Source: JAUWKC01 sp035529895 (GTDB taxonomy: Bacteria; Planctomycetota; Phycisphaerae; Sedimentisphaerales; Anaerobacaceae). Taken from it: 47,660 bases of DNA. The notes beneath the pieces were generated by a model. It searched no databases. It saw only the letters and a program-made list of their open reading frames with translations, and was not told where the DNA came from. This document shows positions 9,754 through 16,899 of this stretch, piece after piece; the stretch's first letter is position 1, and each line of letters begins with the position of its first letter. Made by a program: the position numbers and the translations under genes. The stretch is from assembly GCA_035529895.1 (NCBI GenBank), contig DATKVV010000035.1, positions 1 to 47,660 of the forward strand, given 5' to 3'.

Positions 9754-10521
9754 TCAAAACCGTCTCGAAACTCCCGCCCCTGCGAAGAAGAAATCGCTGT
9801 CTGTTCCGTACACGTCGGTATCGCGTATATCGTCGCTGACCAGTGTGACGTAGTTAAGAGCCGGGGTGATGGTCCAGCCGCTGACTTCCACCGGAAAAGA
9901 GAGCGAGAACACAAGGTCATTGAACTTGCTTTGGTCGGTTGCCCAGTAGTACTTGTCATAGGCTTTGCTGCCCCAACCGAGGCTGGCGCCTATTTCCAGT
10001 CCGACGGGTATATTCGGCGCCAGCTCGGCAATGTTTTCGATGCCGTGCGTTAACGAGAGTAAGACGTAGGTACCGTCAGCTTCATCGACGTCGTGGTATA
10101 ACGTTATTGACGGACTAAACGGCAAGTCGAGATTGAGCCCCCAGCAAAGCTCTGTCGTATCCGGAGCAGCGGTTCCCGGGAAATCGTAATATATCACGCC
10201 CAGGCAGTAACGCACACCTTCTACGCCAGGTATGGCGCCCGAATAATGCATCGAATAATCAAGCTCGGAAAAATCGCCGCTGTTGCCATTAACGTTGGTC
10301 AGTTCGAGATTTCCCCAGATACCGGCGGTCAGTCCTTTATAGCCGAGACTTATCGAGGGCTGAAAAACGGGGCCGTCATCAAGACTTTGCCCCCGCCAGA
10401 TATATTTGCTGAAGTAACCGGCGGTTACTTCGAATTTAATTTTATCCTCGGCGAACATTGCTCTTGTCCCCCAAAACGCCAGCCCAATCAAAACCATTGT
10501 TGAAGCGGCAAGCTTCATCAT
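9754..10521 (-). CDS. TorF-like putative outer-membrane porin
   Basis: 255-residue exported beta-barrel protein. An N-terminal signal peptide ends near MFAEDK. The motif YFSKYIWRGQS near residue 40 and the C-terminal aromatic residue (SRRF end) are typical of the TorF/TIGR02001 porin-like family, often found next to ammonium transporters. As the first gene of the operon with amtB, glnB and glnA, it probably helps ammonium or another small nitrogen source cross the outer membrane (inference from context). The start could be either of two consecutive ATG codons. No strong ribosome-binding site is present. Confidence 0.75.
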   Translation of the reverse strand: MMKLAASTMVLIGLAFWGTRAMFAEDKIKFEVTAGYFSKYIWRGQSLDDGPVFQPSISLGYKGLTAGIWGNLELTNVNGNSGDFSELDYSMHYSGAIPGVEGVRYCLGVIYYDFPGTAAPDTTELCWGLNLDLPFSPSITLYHDVDEADGTYVLLSLTHGIENIAELAPNIPVGLEIGASLGWGSKAYDKYYWATDQSKFNDLVFSLSFPVEVSGWTITPALNYVTLVSDDIRDTDVYGTDSDFFFAGAGVSRRF

Positions 10522-10607
10522 CTCTATAAACGCACTAACTCCGACCTTTTAAAGAACCCGTTTCTTGCGCGTTGCACAGGAAGCTCTATGGTCTGCTTTT
10601 GTAGCTT

Positions 10608-10623
10608 TGCAACTACTGTGCCA
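10608..10623 (-). promoter_or_regulatory. Sigma-54 promoter of the porin-amtB-glnB-glnA operon
   Basis: On the minus strand the sequence is TGGCAC-AGTAG-TTGCA, a full match to the -24/-12 consensus TGGCAC-N5-TTGCW. The predicted start site is near 10597, leaving a 5' leader of about 75 nt before the porin gene. A sigma-54 activator gene lies immediately upstream. Confidence 0.9.
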
Positions 10624-10711
10624 GAATCAAATATTTTTCAAGAAATGACGTAAGTCTTTATAATCAGCGAAGATAGGCATAAGAGACGCGGTCCATCAAA
10701 AACGGGCTCGT

Positions 10712-10725
10712 CTACACAAAGGTAG
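10712..10725. promoter_or_regulatory. Candidate activator-binding palindrome, site 1
   Basis: CTACACAAAGGTAG has the palindromic form CTAC-N6-GTAG. Its centre is about 120 bp upstream of the predicted sigma-54 start site, a normal distance for enhancer sites of sigma-54 activators. It is paired with site 2, whose centre is exactly 30 bp away (about three helical turns). Confidence 0.6.
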
Positions 10726-10741
10726 GCAAGAGAAGCATATC

Positions 10742-10755
10742 CTACAAATATGTAG
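10742..10755. promoter_or_regulatory. Candidate activator-binding palindrome, site 2
   Basis: CTACAAATATGTAG, again CTAC-N6-GTAG, 30 bp centre to centre from site 1. It lies between the stop of the activator gene and the sigma-54 promoter, about 150 bp upstream of the predicted start site. Related sequences occur in front of the activator gene at 12328-12370. Confidence 0.6.
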
Positions 10756-10767
10756 ACAAAGGGCGAA

Positions 10768-12294
10768 TCAGATGTACCGTGGGTGAATGCTGTACTTTTT
10801 TATCTTGTAGCCGAGGATGCGTTCAGTGATTCCCAGCTCTTTGGCCGCCTTTCGCTGCTGACCTGCACATTTTTTGAGGGCATCAACAATAAGCTCTTTC
10901 TCCATATTCTCGACCATCTCGCTCATAGACCTTTTGGGAGGCGGCCCGGTTTTTTTAATCATCTGCAGGGAGGGCGGCAGATGCTCGGAGCGAATCACAT
11001 CACCGTCACACAACAGAACGGCCCTTTCGATGCAATTCTCCAGCTCCCGAGCGTTGCCGGGCCAATGGTACCTCGTGAGCATCTCAATCGCGGGCGTCGA
11101 AATGCGGGTAATGTTCTTGTTGTTGGCCGAGGCCAGTTTCTCAAGAAAGTAATCGGCCAGAAGCATTATATCGTCCTTACGCTCGCGCAAGGGCGGCAGA
11201 TAAATGGGAAAGACATTTATGCGGTAGTAGAGGTCTTCACGAAAAAGATTTTTCTCTATCTGCTCTTCGAGATTCTTGTTTGTTGCAACTATTATTCTGA
11301 CATTTGCCTTTATAGTCTCGTAGCCGCCAAGTCTCTCAAACTCTTTAAATTGAATAACCCGGAGGAGTTTGACCTGGAGATTAAGCGGAAAATCTCCTAT
11401 TTCATCGAGGAAGATAGTTCCGCCCTGAGCCCTTTCGAACCTGCCGAGCTTTCTGTCTATCGCACCGGTAAAGGCCCCTTTGTCATGCCCGAAGAGCTCG
11501 CTCTCAAGCAGCGTCTCAGGCAGGGCGGTACAGTTTACCTTCACAAAAGGCTTGTCCGCTCGTGGGCTGTTGTAATGAATCGCGTGGGCGACGAGGTCTT
11601 TGCCGGTGCCGCTTTCGCCGCGGATAAGGACGGTCGCACTGCTGTCTGCGACCTGCTCGATAAGGCGGTAAACCTGCTGCATTGCGCTGCTGTTGCCGAC
11701 CATGTTGTGTATATTGAAGCGCGCCTTCAACTCCTGGCGCAATCGTACGTTCTCGTCACGAAGGCGGTTTCGGTCGGATTCCACGAGCCTGTTTAGCTTC
11801 ACGGCCTGAGCCACCATGGTGGAGATGATATTGAGCAGTCTGACGTTGGCGTCAAAATCGTCGCCCTTGGCAGCCTGGCGGTCCACGCTCAGCGCGCCGA
11901 CAGTTTTTCCTTCCATCTTGATTGGAACGCAGAAAAAGGCGATCCTCTCGCCCTCCGCCGGCTTTCTTGACCTTGTTTTGTGCAGAAAACGGGGGTCTTT
12001 GGAAATGTCCGGCACAACAATCTCCCTGCCGGTCTGAACAACCATCCCGGTTATGCCCTCGCCGACCTTATAGCTGCCGAGTTTCTTGGATTTTTCGCTT
12101 AGTCCATGGGCCACTGTGATGTTTATGGTCTCACTGTCGGGGTCGAGCAGGGTGATAGTGCCGCGCTGAAGCTTAAGGTGCGTATCCAGAGACTTGAGTA
12201 TGGATTTAAGAGTCAGCTCGAGGTCAAGCGATTCGGCAAAGGCCTTCGATACGTCGCTTAGAAGCTCTACTTCTCCGGCAAGTTTTGCTTTCAT
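10768..12294 (-). CDS. NifA-like sigma-54-dependent transcriptional activator
   Basis: 508-residue enhancer-binding protein. An N-terminal GAF domain (about residues 20-165) is followed by an AAA+ sigma-54 activation domain (about 195-415) with Walker A GESGTGKD, the sigma-54 contact motif in ELFGHDKGAFTGA, and Walker B GGTIFLDEIGD. A Fis-type helix-turn-helix ends the protein (KAAKELGITERILGYKIKKY). The build and C-terminus resemble NifA, but no nif genes are nearby; the neighbours are ammonium assimilation genes, which it probably activates. I chose the ATG at 12294 because it has an AAAGGG ribosome-binding site and the GAF domain starts soon after. An in-frame upstream start at 12333 would overlap the candidate operator. 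No response-regulator receiver domain is present, so the GAF domain probably binds the signal or PII. Confidence 0.92.
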   Translation of the reverse strand: MKAKLAGEVELLSDVSKAFAESLDLELTLKSILKSLDTHLKLQRGTITLLDPDSETINITVAHGLSEKSKKLGSYKVGEGITGMVVQTGREIVVPDISKDPRFLHKTRSRKPAEGERIAFFCVPIKMEGKTVGALSVDRQAAKGDDFDANVRLLNIISTMVAQAVKLNRLVESDRNRLRDENVRLRQELKARFNIHNMVGNSSAMQQVYRLIEQVADSSATVLIRGESGTGKDLVAHAIHYNSPRADKPFVKVNCTALPETLLESELFGHDKGAFTGAIDRKLGRFERAQGGTIFLDEIGDFPLNLQVKLLRVIQFKEFERLGGYETIKANVRIIVATNKNLEEQIEKNLFREDLYYRINVFPIYLPPLRERKDDIMLLADYFLEKLASANNKNITRISTPAIEMLTRYHWPGNARELENCIERAVLLCDGDVIRSEHLPPSLQMIKKTGPPPKRSMSEMVENMEKELIVDALKKCAGQQRKAAKELGITERILGYKIKKYSIHPRYI

Positions 12295-12327
12295 AATTTC
12301 CCTTTCATAAAAACGGCATGCATATAC

Positions 12328-12370
12328 TAACAAAATTGTAGATTAGCTGCAAGAGCCTACAATTTTGTTG
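12328..12370. promoter_or_regulatory. Inverted repeat with two opposing promoters between activator and PPDK-like gene
   Basis: AACAAAATTGTA (12329-12340) is a perfect 12-bp inverted repeat of TACAATTTTGTT (12358-12369). Each arm has a TAAC/GTTG-N6-GTAG/CTAC form related to the palindromes at 10712 and 10742, with centres 29 bp apart. Because of the symmetry both strands carry TTGTAG-N16-TACAAT, a fair sigma-70 promoter. On the plus strand it is 12336-12363; on the minus strand it is 12362-12335. Protein binding here would cover both promoters, which suggests autoregulation of the activator. Confidence 0.6.
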
Positions 12371-12479
12371 TTATAAGGGCGGCAGTTAACAGATATTCGC
12401 GGTTTTAACTGGCCTGTCGGCTGGTTGGCTCGTAGAATCAACAGCGTGAGATGGTTCATTTAGAAAAAGGGGTTGGTTT

Positions 12480-15065
12480 ATGGCGTCCTGGGCAAGTACG
12501 GGCCTGAAAGGGCTGGATGTGATACTGGGTGGTCTGCAAAAAGGCGACAACGTCGTCTGGCAGGTGGACAGTATCGACGACTTTCGCAGCTTTGTGGAGC
12601 CTTTTATCACTCAGGCCCTGCGCGACGGTCGAAAAGTGGTCTATATGAGGTTTGCCGGGCACGAACCTCTTGTGCGGGCCGGTAACGGTGCCAGGACCTA
12701 CAACCTCGATGCTCGCGGCGGCTTTGAAACTTTTTCGGCGCAGGTGCACAGGATAATCTCCGAGGAAGGAAAAGAGGTTTACTACGTCTTCGATTGTCTG
12801 TCGGATTTATTGAGCGCCTGGGCAACCGACCTGATGATCGGAAATTTCTTTATGATTACCTGCCCCTACCTTTTCGAGCTGGATACCATTACGTATTTTG
12901 CACTATTACGCAAGAACCACTCATTCAAAACGATAGCTCGCATTCGTGAAACGACACAACTTCTGCTTGACCTGTACAATTTCGAGGGCAACTTTTATAT
13001 ACATCCACTAAAGGTCTGGAAGCGATACTCTCCGACGATGTTTCTTCCGCATCTGCAGCGGGCGGACGAATTCGTTCCTATCACCAATAGCGTTGATGCG
13101 ACACGGCTGATTTCGTACATATCCGAAAAGGGACTGGAAGCGGCACAAAGAGTATTGGATTATTGGGACCGTCTTTTCTTACGCGCGGAAGAACTATCGA
13201 AAAGTCCTTCTGCATCACCTGCAGAAATACAAAAGACCGTCGAGCAACTTTGCACGATAATGATAGGGCGGGAAAGAAGAATCCTGGCGCTGGCGAAAAA
13301 GAATTTTTCGCTCGAGGACCTGCTGAATATCAAAAGCAGATTGATTGGAACGGGATTCGTCGGCGGAAAAACCGTCGGAATGCTGCTTGCAAACAAGATT
13401 ATTCGAAAAGACACATCATTTGACTGGAACCAGCATTTAGAGCCCCACGACTCATTCTACGTGGGGTCGGATGTTTTTTATACCTACCTTGTGGAGAACG
13501 GCTGGTGGCCGCTGCGCGTCCAGCAAAAAACCAAAGAAGGATACTTCAGAGTTGCATCTGAACTAAGGGAACGAATGCTGCATGGAGAGTTTCCGGACCA
13601 GGTCCGGGAACAGTTTCAGGAAATGATAGAGTATTTTGGTCAGTCGCCGATTATTGTTCGCTCCAGCAGCCTGCTGGAAGATGCGTATGGAAATGCGTTT
13701 GCGGGTAAGTACGAGAGCCTTTTCTGCGTCAACCAGGGAAGCCCCGAAGAGCGATACTCACAATTTGAGAATACCGTGCGAAGGGTATATGCAAGCACTA
13801 TGAATGAGGATGCGTTGACCTATCGCCTTCAAAGGGGGTTAGACCAACAGGATGAACAAATGGCCCTGCTGGTCCAGCGTGTGTCGGGGTCGCATCGGAA
13901 CGGTTATTTCTTGCCGGACCTGGCCGGTGTCGGAATCTCTCACAACACCTTCGTATGGAATCCCGAGCTTGACCCCAAAGCTGGAATGCTAAGGCTTGTA
14001 TTGGGTCTTGGCACGCGGGCGGTGAATCGCGTGGATGACGACTATCCCCGAATCGTAGCGCTGGACGCCCCTTTACTAAGGCCTCTCGCGGGGATGGATG
14101 ATGTCAGAAAGTACTCGCAGCATAAGGTTGACCTGCTTGATACGAAAGACAATAATTTGACTACAGTTCCGTTTCAGAAACTGCTTGACGAAAAACTTCA
14201 CCTTAAACTGGACCTGGTTGCTGTTCCGGATTCCGAACTGGCCGCAAGAGCGAGAGAACTGGGCAAGAAAGAACAGGCGTACTGGCTGCTCACCTTCGAA
14301 AAACTTTTGGCCGATGCCTCCTTCATACAAAAGATGCAGCGAATACTCAAAACATTGGAGCAGAATTATCAATATCCTGTAGATATCGAATTTACAGTCA
14401 ACTTTACAAAAAATGGAAAACCCGTGATTAACTTATTGCAATGCAGACCGCTTCAGACCAAAGGCTTGCAGGCCCAGGTAAAAATTCCTTCTCGCGTCGA
14501 GTCGGAGAAAATCCTGTTTCAGTGCGAGGGATATTTTATGGGCGGCAGCATTTGTCAGCCCATCAAGAGAATAATATATGTTCGGCCCGAAGCCTACGAA
14601 CGTCTGCCGCTGACCCAGAAATACGATATAGCTCGTCTTGTGGGAAGCTTGAACAAACAGGTTACGGACAAAGAACGGCTTCCTACTCTCCTATTAGGTC
14701 CCGGCCGGTGGGGGACCACCACGCCTTCTCTCGGCGTTCCTGTGAGTTTTTCGGAAATCAACAATATTGCCGTCTTGGGTGAAATTGCGTACGAAGGCGG
14801 CAACCTGATGCCGGAACTGTCTTTCGGCACTCATTTCTTCCAGGATTTAGTTGAGACCGATATCTTCTACGTGGCGATTTTTCCCGGGCAGGATAACTGT
14901 GTCTTCAATAGCGAGTGGTTTGAGCAAATGCCGAACCTTCTTTGCGAAATCCTGCCGGAACGGGCCAGATATGAAGGCATTGTTAAAGTTTATGACCCCC
15001 GTGATGCCCGGCCGCAAATAATAGCCGAAGTGACGTCTCAAAAAGTCGTTTGCTTTTTGGCGTAG
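12480..15065 (+). CDS. KaiC-like domain fused to a PEP/pyruvate-binding (PPDK-N) domain
   Basis: 861-residue cytoplasmic protein. The N-terminus (about 1-230) follows the KaiC/RecA pattern (STGLKGLDVILGG) but the P-loop is degenerate: QKGDNVVWQVDS stands where GxxGxGKT would be, so ATP binding there is doubtful. From about 295 to 665 it has the ATP-grasp domain of PEP synthase/pyruvate phosphate dikinase (GGKTVGMLLANK; IIVRSSSLLEDAYGNAFAGK; VDIEFT...LLQCRPLQ). It lacks the phosphohistidine and PEP-binding barrel domains, so it cannot be a complete PEP synthase. A C-terminal domain has PGRWGTTTPSLGVPV. An AAAGGGG ribosome-binding site supports the start. The exact role is unknown; a nucleotide-dependent regulatory or phosphotransfer role is conceivable. 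It is the only protein-coding gene on the plus strand that I accept here. Confidence 0.85.
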   Translation: MASWASTGLKGLDVILGGLQKGDNVVWQVDSIDDFRSFVEPFITQALRDGRKVVYMRFAGHEPLVRAGNGARTYNLDARGGFETFSAQVHRIISEEGKEVYYVFDCLSDLLSAWATDLMIGNFFMITCPYLFELDTITYFALLRKNHSFKTIARIRETTQLLLDLYNFEGNFYIHPLKVWKRYSPTMFLPHLQRADEFVPITNSVDATRLISYISEKGLEAAQRVLDYWDRLFLRAEELSKSPSASPAEIQKTVEQLCTIMIGRERRILALAKKNFSLEDLLNIKSRLIGTGFVGGKTVGMLLANKIIRKDTSFDWNQHLEPHDSFYVGSDVFYTYLVENGWWPLRVQQKTKEGYFRVASELRERMLHGEFPDQVREQFQEMIEYFGQSPIIVRSSSLLEDAYGNAFAGKYESLFCVNQGSPEERYSQFENTVRRVYASTMNEDALTYRLQRGLDQQDEQMALLVQRVSGSHRNGYFLPDLAGVGISHNTFVWNPELDPKAGMLRLVLGLGTRAVNRVDDDYPRIVALDAPLLRPLAGMDDVRKYSQHKVDLLDTKDNNLTTVPFQKLLDEKLHLKLDLVAVPDSELAARARELGKKEQAYWLLTFEKLLADASFIQKMQRILKTLEQNYQYPVDIEFTVNFTKNGKPVINLLQCRPLQTKGLQAQVKIPSRVESEKILFQCEGYFMGGSICQPIKRIIYVRPEAYERLPLTQKYDIARLVGSLNKQVTDKERLPTLLLGPGRWGTTTPSLGVPVSFSEINNIAVLGEIAYEGGNLMPELSFGTHFFQDLVETDIFYVAIFPGQDNCVFNSEWFEQMPNLLCEILPERARYEGIVKVYDPRDARPQIIAEVTSQKVVCFLA

Positions 15066-15112
15066 ACCGGCATTTGCCCTTCTGCGGTTTGGGCTTCATG
15101 GGCAGCAAGGCC

Positions 15113-15132
15113 AAAAGACATTGTCTTTTTTT
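15113..15132 (+). terminator. AT-rich hairpin with T-tract
   Basis: AAAAGAC (15113-15119), loop ATT, GTCTTTT (15123-15129), followed by further T residues. It is a weak first terminator candidate about 50 nt past the PPDK-like gene. A stronger one follows at 15201. Confidence 0.4.
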
Positions 15133-15200
15133 GGTCAAAGCAGTGAGTGGGCGGATAAGAGGCCGAACGACACCTTGGGCGAGGTCTCGGAAAAGCTGAG

Positions 15201-15229
15201 AGCAAAAAGGTACTTTTTGCTGTTTTTTT
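15201..15229 (+). terminator. Rho-independent terminator of the PPDK-like gene
   Basis: AGCAAAAAG (15201-15209), loop GTA, CTTTTTGCT (15213-15221): a perfect 9-bp stem followed by G and seven T residues. It separates the PPDK-like transcript from the tRNA gene. Confidence 0.85.
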
Positions 15230-15250
15230 CTATTCGGGCTGCTAATGGGG

Positions 15251-15280
15251 TTGATAACGTATTTTGGAAGCGGTTATACT
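15251..15280 (+). promoter_or_regulatory. Sigma-70-type promoter of tRNA-Arg
   Basis: TTGATA (15251-15256), an 18-bp spacer and TATACT (15275-15280), ending 20 bp before the first base of the tRNA. This agrees with a transcription start around 15287. Confidence 0.65.
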
Positions 15281-15300
15281 AAAAGCAGTTGGAACTTTGG

Positions 15301-15374
15301 GCGCCCGTAGCTCAACTGGATAGAGTGCCGGACTTCGAATCCGAAGGTTGCAGGTTCGAGCCCTGCCGGGCGCG
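15301..15374 (+). tRNA. tRNA-Arg (anticodon TCG)
   Basis: Full cloverleaf. The acceptor stem GCGCCCG pairs with CGGGCGC, and discriminator G is at 15374. The D-arm is GCTC/GAGT, the anticodon loop CTTCGAA carries TCG, and the T-arm has GGTTCGAGCC. CCA is not encoded. One C-A mismatch occurs at the top of the anticodon stem. A promoter precedes it. Its 3' end reappears in imperfect form at 27141-27159, so it may have served as an integration site. Confidence 0.97.
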
Positions 15375-15566
15375 TTCGAAAATGTGGTTCTCGCTATCGT
15401 TAGGTGGGCGACTTGTCCATGGGCGTCTGTAGCTGCACAGAATTTTCCATCCTGACGCGCGAAGTTTTCCGCCAAATTTTTTCCAATGGTTCCTGTGCAG
15501 CCACTTTTTGGTTTGCACCGCTTGGTACAGTCAAATCCGGAAAGCTGTTCAGGGCAGCGCATTCAT

Positions 15567-15692
15567 CGTTATCATGAGGCGATAGGCAACATGACGCCGG
15601 ATTATGTTTACTATGGCGGCCGTGAGAAGATTTTGAAGAAGCGTGCAGAGTTGAAACAAAAAATAATTCTGAAAGGAAACATACAACCATAA
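15567..15692 (+). pseudogene. C-terminal relic of an integrase-core transposase
   Basis: In frame to the TAA at 15690-15692 the translation is RYHEAIGNMTPDYVYYGG followed by REKILKKRAELKQK. This is the characteristic end of rve-type (IS3/IS481-like) transposases (RYHEALxNxTPxDVYxGR...). Everything upstream of RYHEA is unrelated sequence and there is no catalytic core, so this is a truncated remnant. It lies 190 bp downstream of tRNA-Arg, a common landing area for mobile DNA. Confidence 0.75.
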
Positions 15693-15791
15693 AATCACAA
15701 TGATAGGAGTTGAAATTGTCTACTAACTTAAAGACGATTTGTCTCATTTATGCTGGCGACATACACTTGCTATAATATCACCTTACCTTTC

Positions 15792-16592
15792 CTAAGAAGT
15801 TTTTTCCTTTTCTTTTTCTATCGTGTCATAGCACTCTTCACAAAAAACGTGCCCTTTAATTACCCAAGGTCTTTCATCGTTGCGTATTGTTCTTTGGCAG
15901 AATCGGCACACTTGTTGCTTCTCTTTGGAGTTTGAATAGCCCCAGAACATGCTTTCTTTCTGCCTCTCGAAGAAATCTGTAACAAGACTCGTGAATAGAC
16001 TGCTTCGCTCTACCATATACATAGCTACATCTGCGAATGCTTTCAGTAAAAGAAAACACATCACGATAAGATGTGAGTCTGTAATTCCTGCTTTTAATAA
16101 TATAGTCCCAATGCACACAACAAAATGCATTGGAACGACACGCGCATATGGAAACAATTGCACTTCAGCTAAACTCAATGGTCTGGTGCGATTCAAACTG
16201 TCCTTAGCAAAGTAAGAGACCACTTCCGAAAGGAGAAAAATGCCAGCCATAATAGATATATACTTGAAGGCAGCAAAGGGCTCTTTACCAAAGTAAGTGT
16301 ATAAAGAAAGACCATACAGAAAATGCATAATAAGGTAATGCGGTAAGAAGATGCCAACAGTGCTCACCTTTCTCACATACCAGCTATCCATAGGTGAGTC
16401 GAACACTTTTGCAGGCCAGAAAATTCCCAGGATGATATTCTGAACAAAAAAGACCCAAATCATCACTTCCAATGACCAACCTTTTTTCAACGCCCAAAGC
16501 ATTGCAATAATGTTTGCAATAAGGAGAGACCAGAAAGACAAGTCAGAATAGAAATGGTGCTTGCTTTTTATGTTTTGACTCGTCTCGGACAT
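15792..16592 (-). CDS. DUF6498-like membrane protein with C-terminal zinc-ribbon-like motif
   Basis: 266-residue inner-membrane protein with about six hydrophobic segments between residues 20 and 195. The pattern WSLEVMIWVFFVQNIILGIF and the hydrophilic loops suit the DUF6498 family, which I recognise only tentatively. The last 40 residues hold CRFCQRTI...GHVFCEEC, two CxxC pairs spaced like a zinc ribbon or half a LIM domain. An AAGGGG ribosome-binding site precedes the ATG. No close partner genes; it stands alone between the transposase relic and the TolC gene. Function unknown. Confidence 0.7.
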   Translation of the reverse strand: MSETSQNIKSKHHFYSDLSFWSLLIANIIAMLWALKKGWSLEVMIWVFFVQNIILGIFWPAKVFDSPMDSWYVRKVSTVGIFLPHYLIMHFLYGLSLYTYFGKEPFAAFKYISIMAGIFLLSEVVSYFAKDSLNRTRPLSLAEVQLFPYARVVPMHFVVCIGTILLKAGITDSHLIVMCFLLLKAFADVAMYMVERSSLFTSLVTDFFERQKESMFWGYSNSKEKQQVCRFCQRTIRNDERPWVIKGHVFCEECYDTIEKEKEKTS

Positions 16593-16887
16593 TTTTTTCC
16601 CCTTTTCTTTTTCTCTATTAGTTCAAGCCCAAAACACATGAGCGGAATATCAGCGGTCTCGACGGTACAGGTCTTGCCCTGGATTATCCGCCGCAGTTGG
16701 TCCTCATGCGGATACCAATCAGTGTGGCGAACGACTGATCTATACCTACTGAGGTAAAGCCGCCGCAAAATATGGCGTGGCGTACCAGTTCTCTCAGAAA
16801 GACTATTTTTTCCCGCCATATATTTTCCGGTAGGTAATACACGTATTTAAAAAGACTTACGTTGAGAACCAAAATTTTCTGAAAAAA
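16593..16887. other. Unassigned region between DUF6498-like gene and tolC-like gene
   Basis: About 295 bp. Two short overlapping minus-strand frames (16568-16819 and 16684-16872) look protein-like in places (for example YPHEDQLRRI and CGGFTSVGIDQSF) but neither has a good ribosome-binding site. I cannot match either to a family. They may be one small gene broken by a frameshift, or chance. Confidence 0.25.
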
Positions 16888-16899
16888 TCAGAAATTTGG
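16869..16899 (-). terminator. Hairpin at the end of the tolC-like gene
   Basis: On the minus strand CCAAATTTCTGA (16899-16888) pairs with TCAGAAAATTTTGG (16882-16869) across a TTTTT loop, with a two-base bulge. It includes the stop codon and is followed by TTCTC. A plausible terminator for the export operon, though the U-tract is short. Confidence 0.5.

Noticed and set aside
10624..10767. Canonical NifA upstream sites (TGT-N10-ACA)
   Set aside because: I read this stretch for the motif and found none; the CTAC-N6-GTAG palindromes are the only clear symmetric sites.
10783..11796. 337-codon plus-strand open frame
   Set aside because: Antisense to the sigma-54 activator, whose AAA+ motifs are unmistakable.
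15242..15562. Minus-strand frame encoding a GRARTCNLRIRSPALYPVELRA-like peptide
   Set aside because: This is the well-known spurious translation of the antisense strand of a tRNA gene; it lies across tRNA-Arg.
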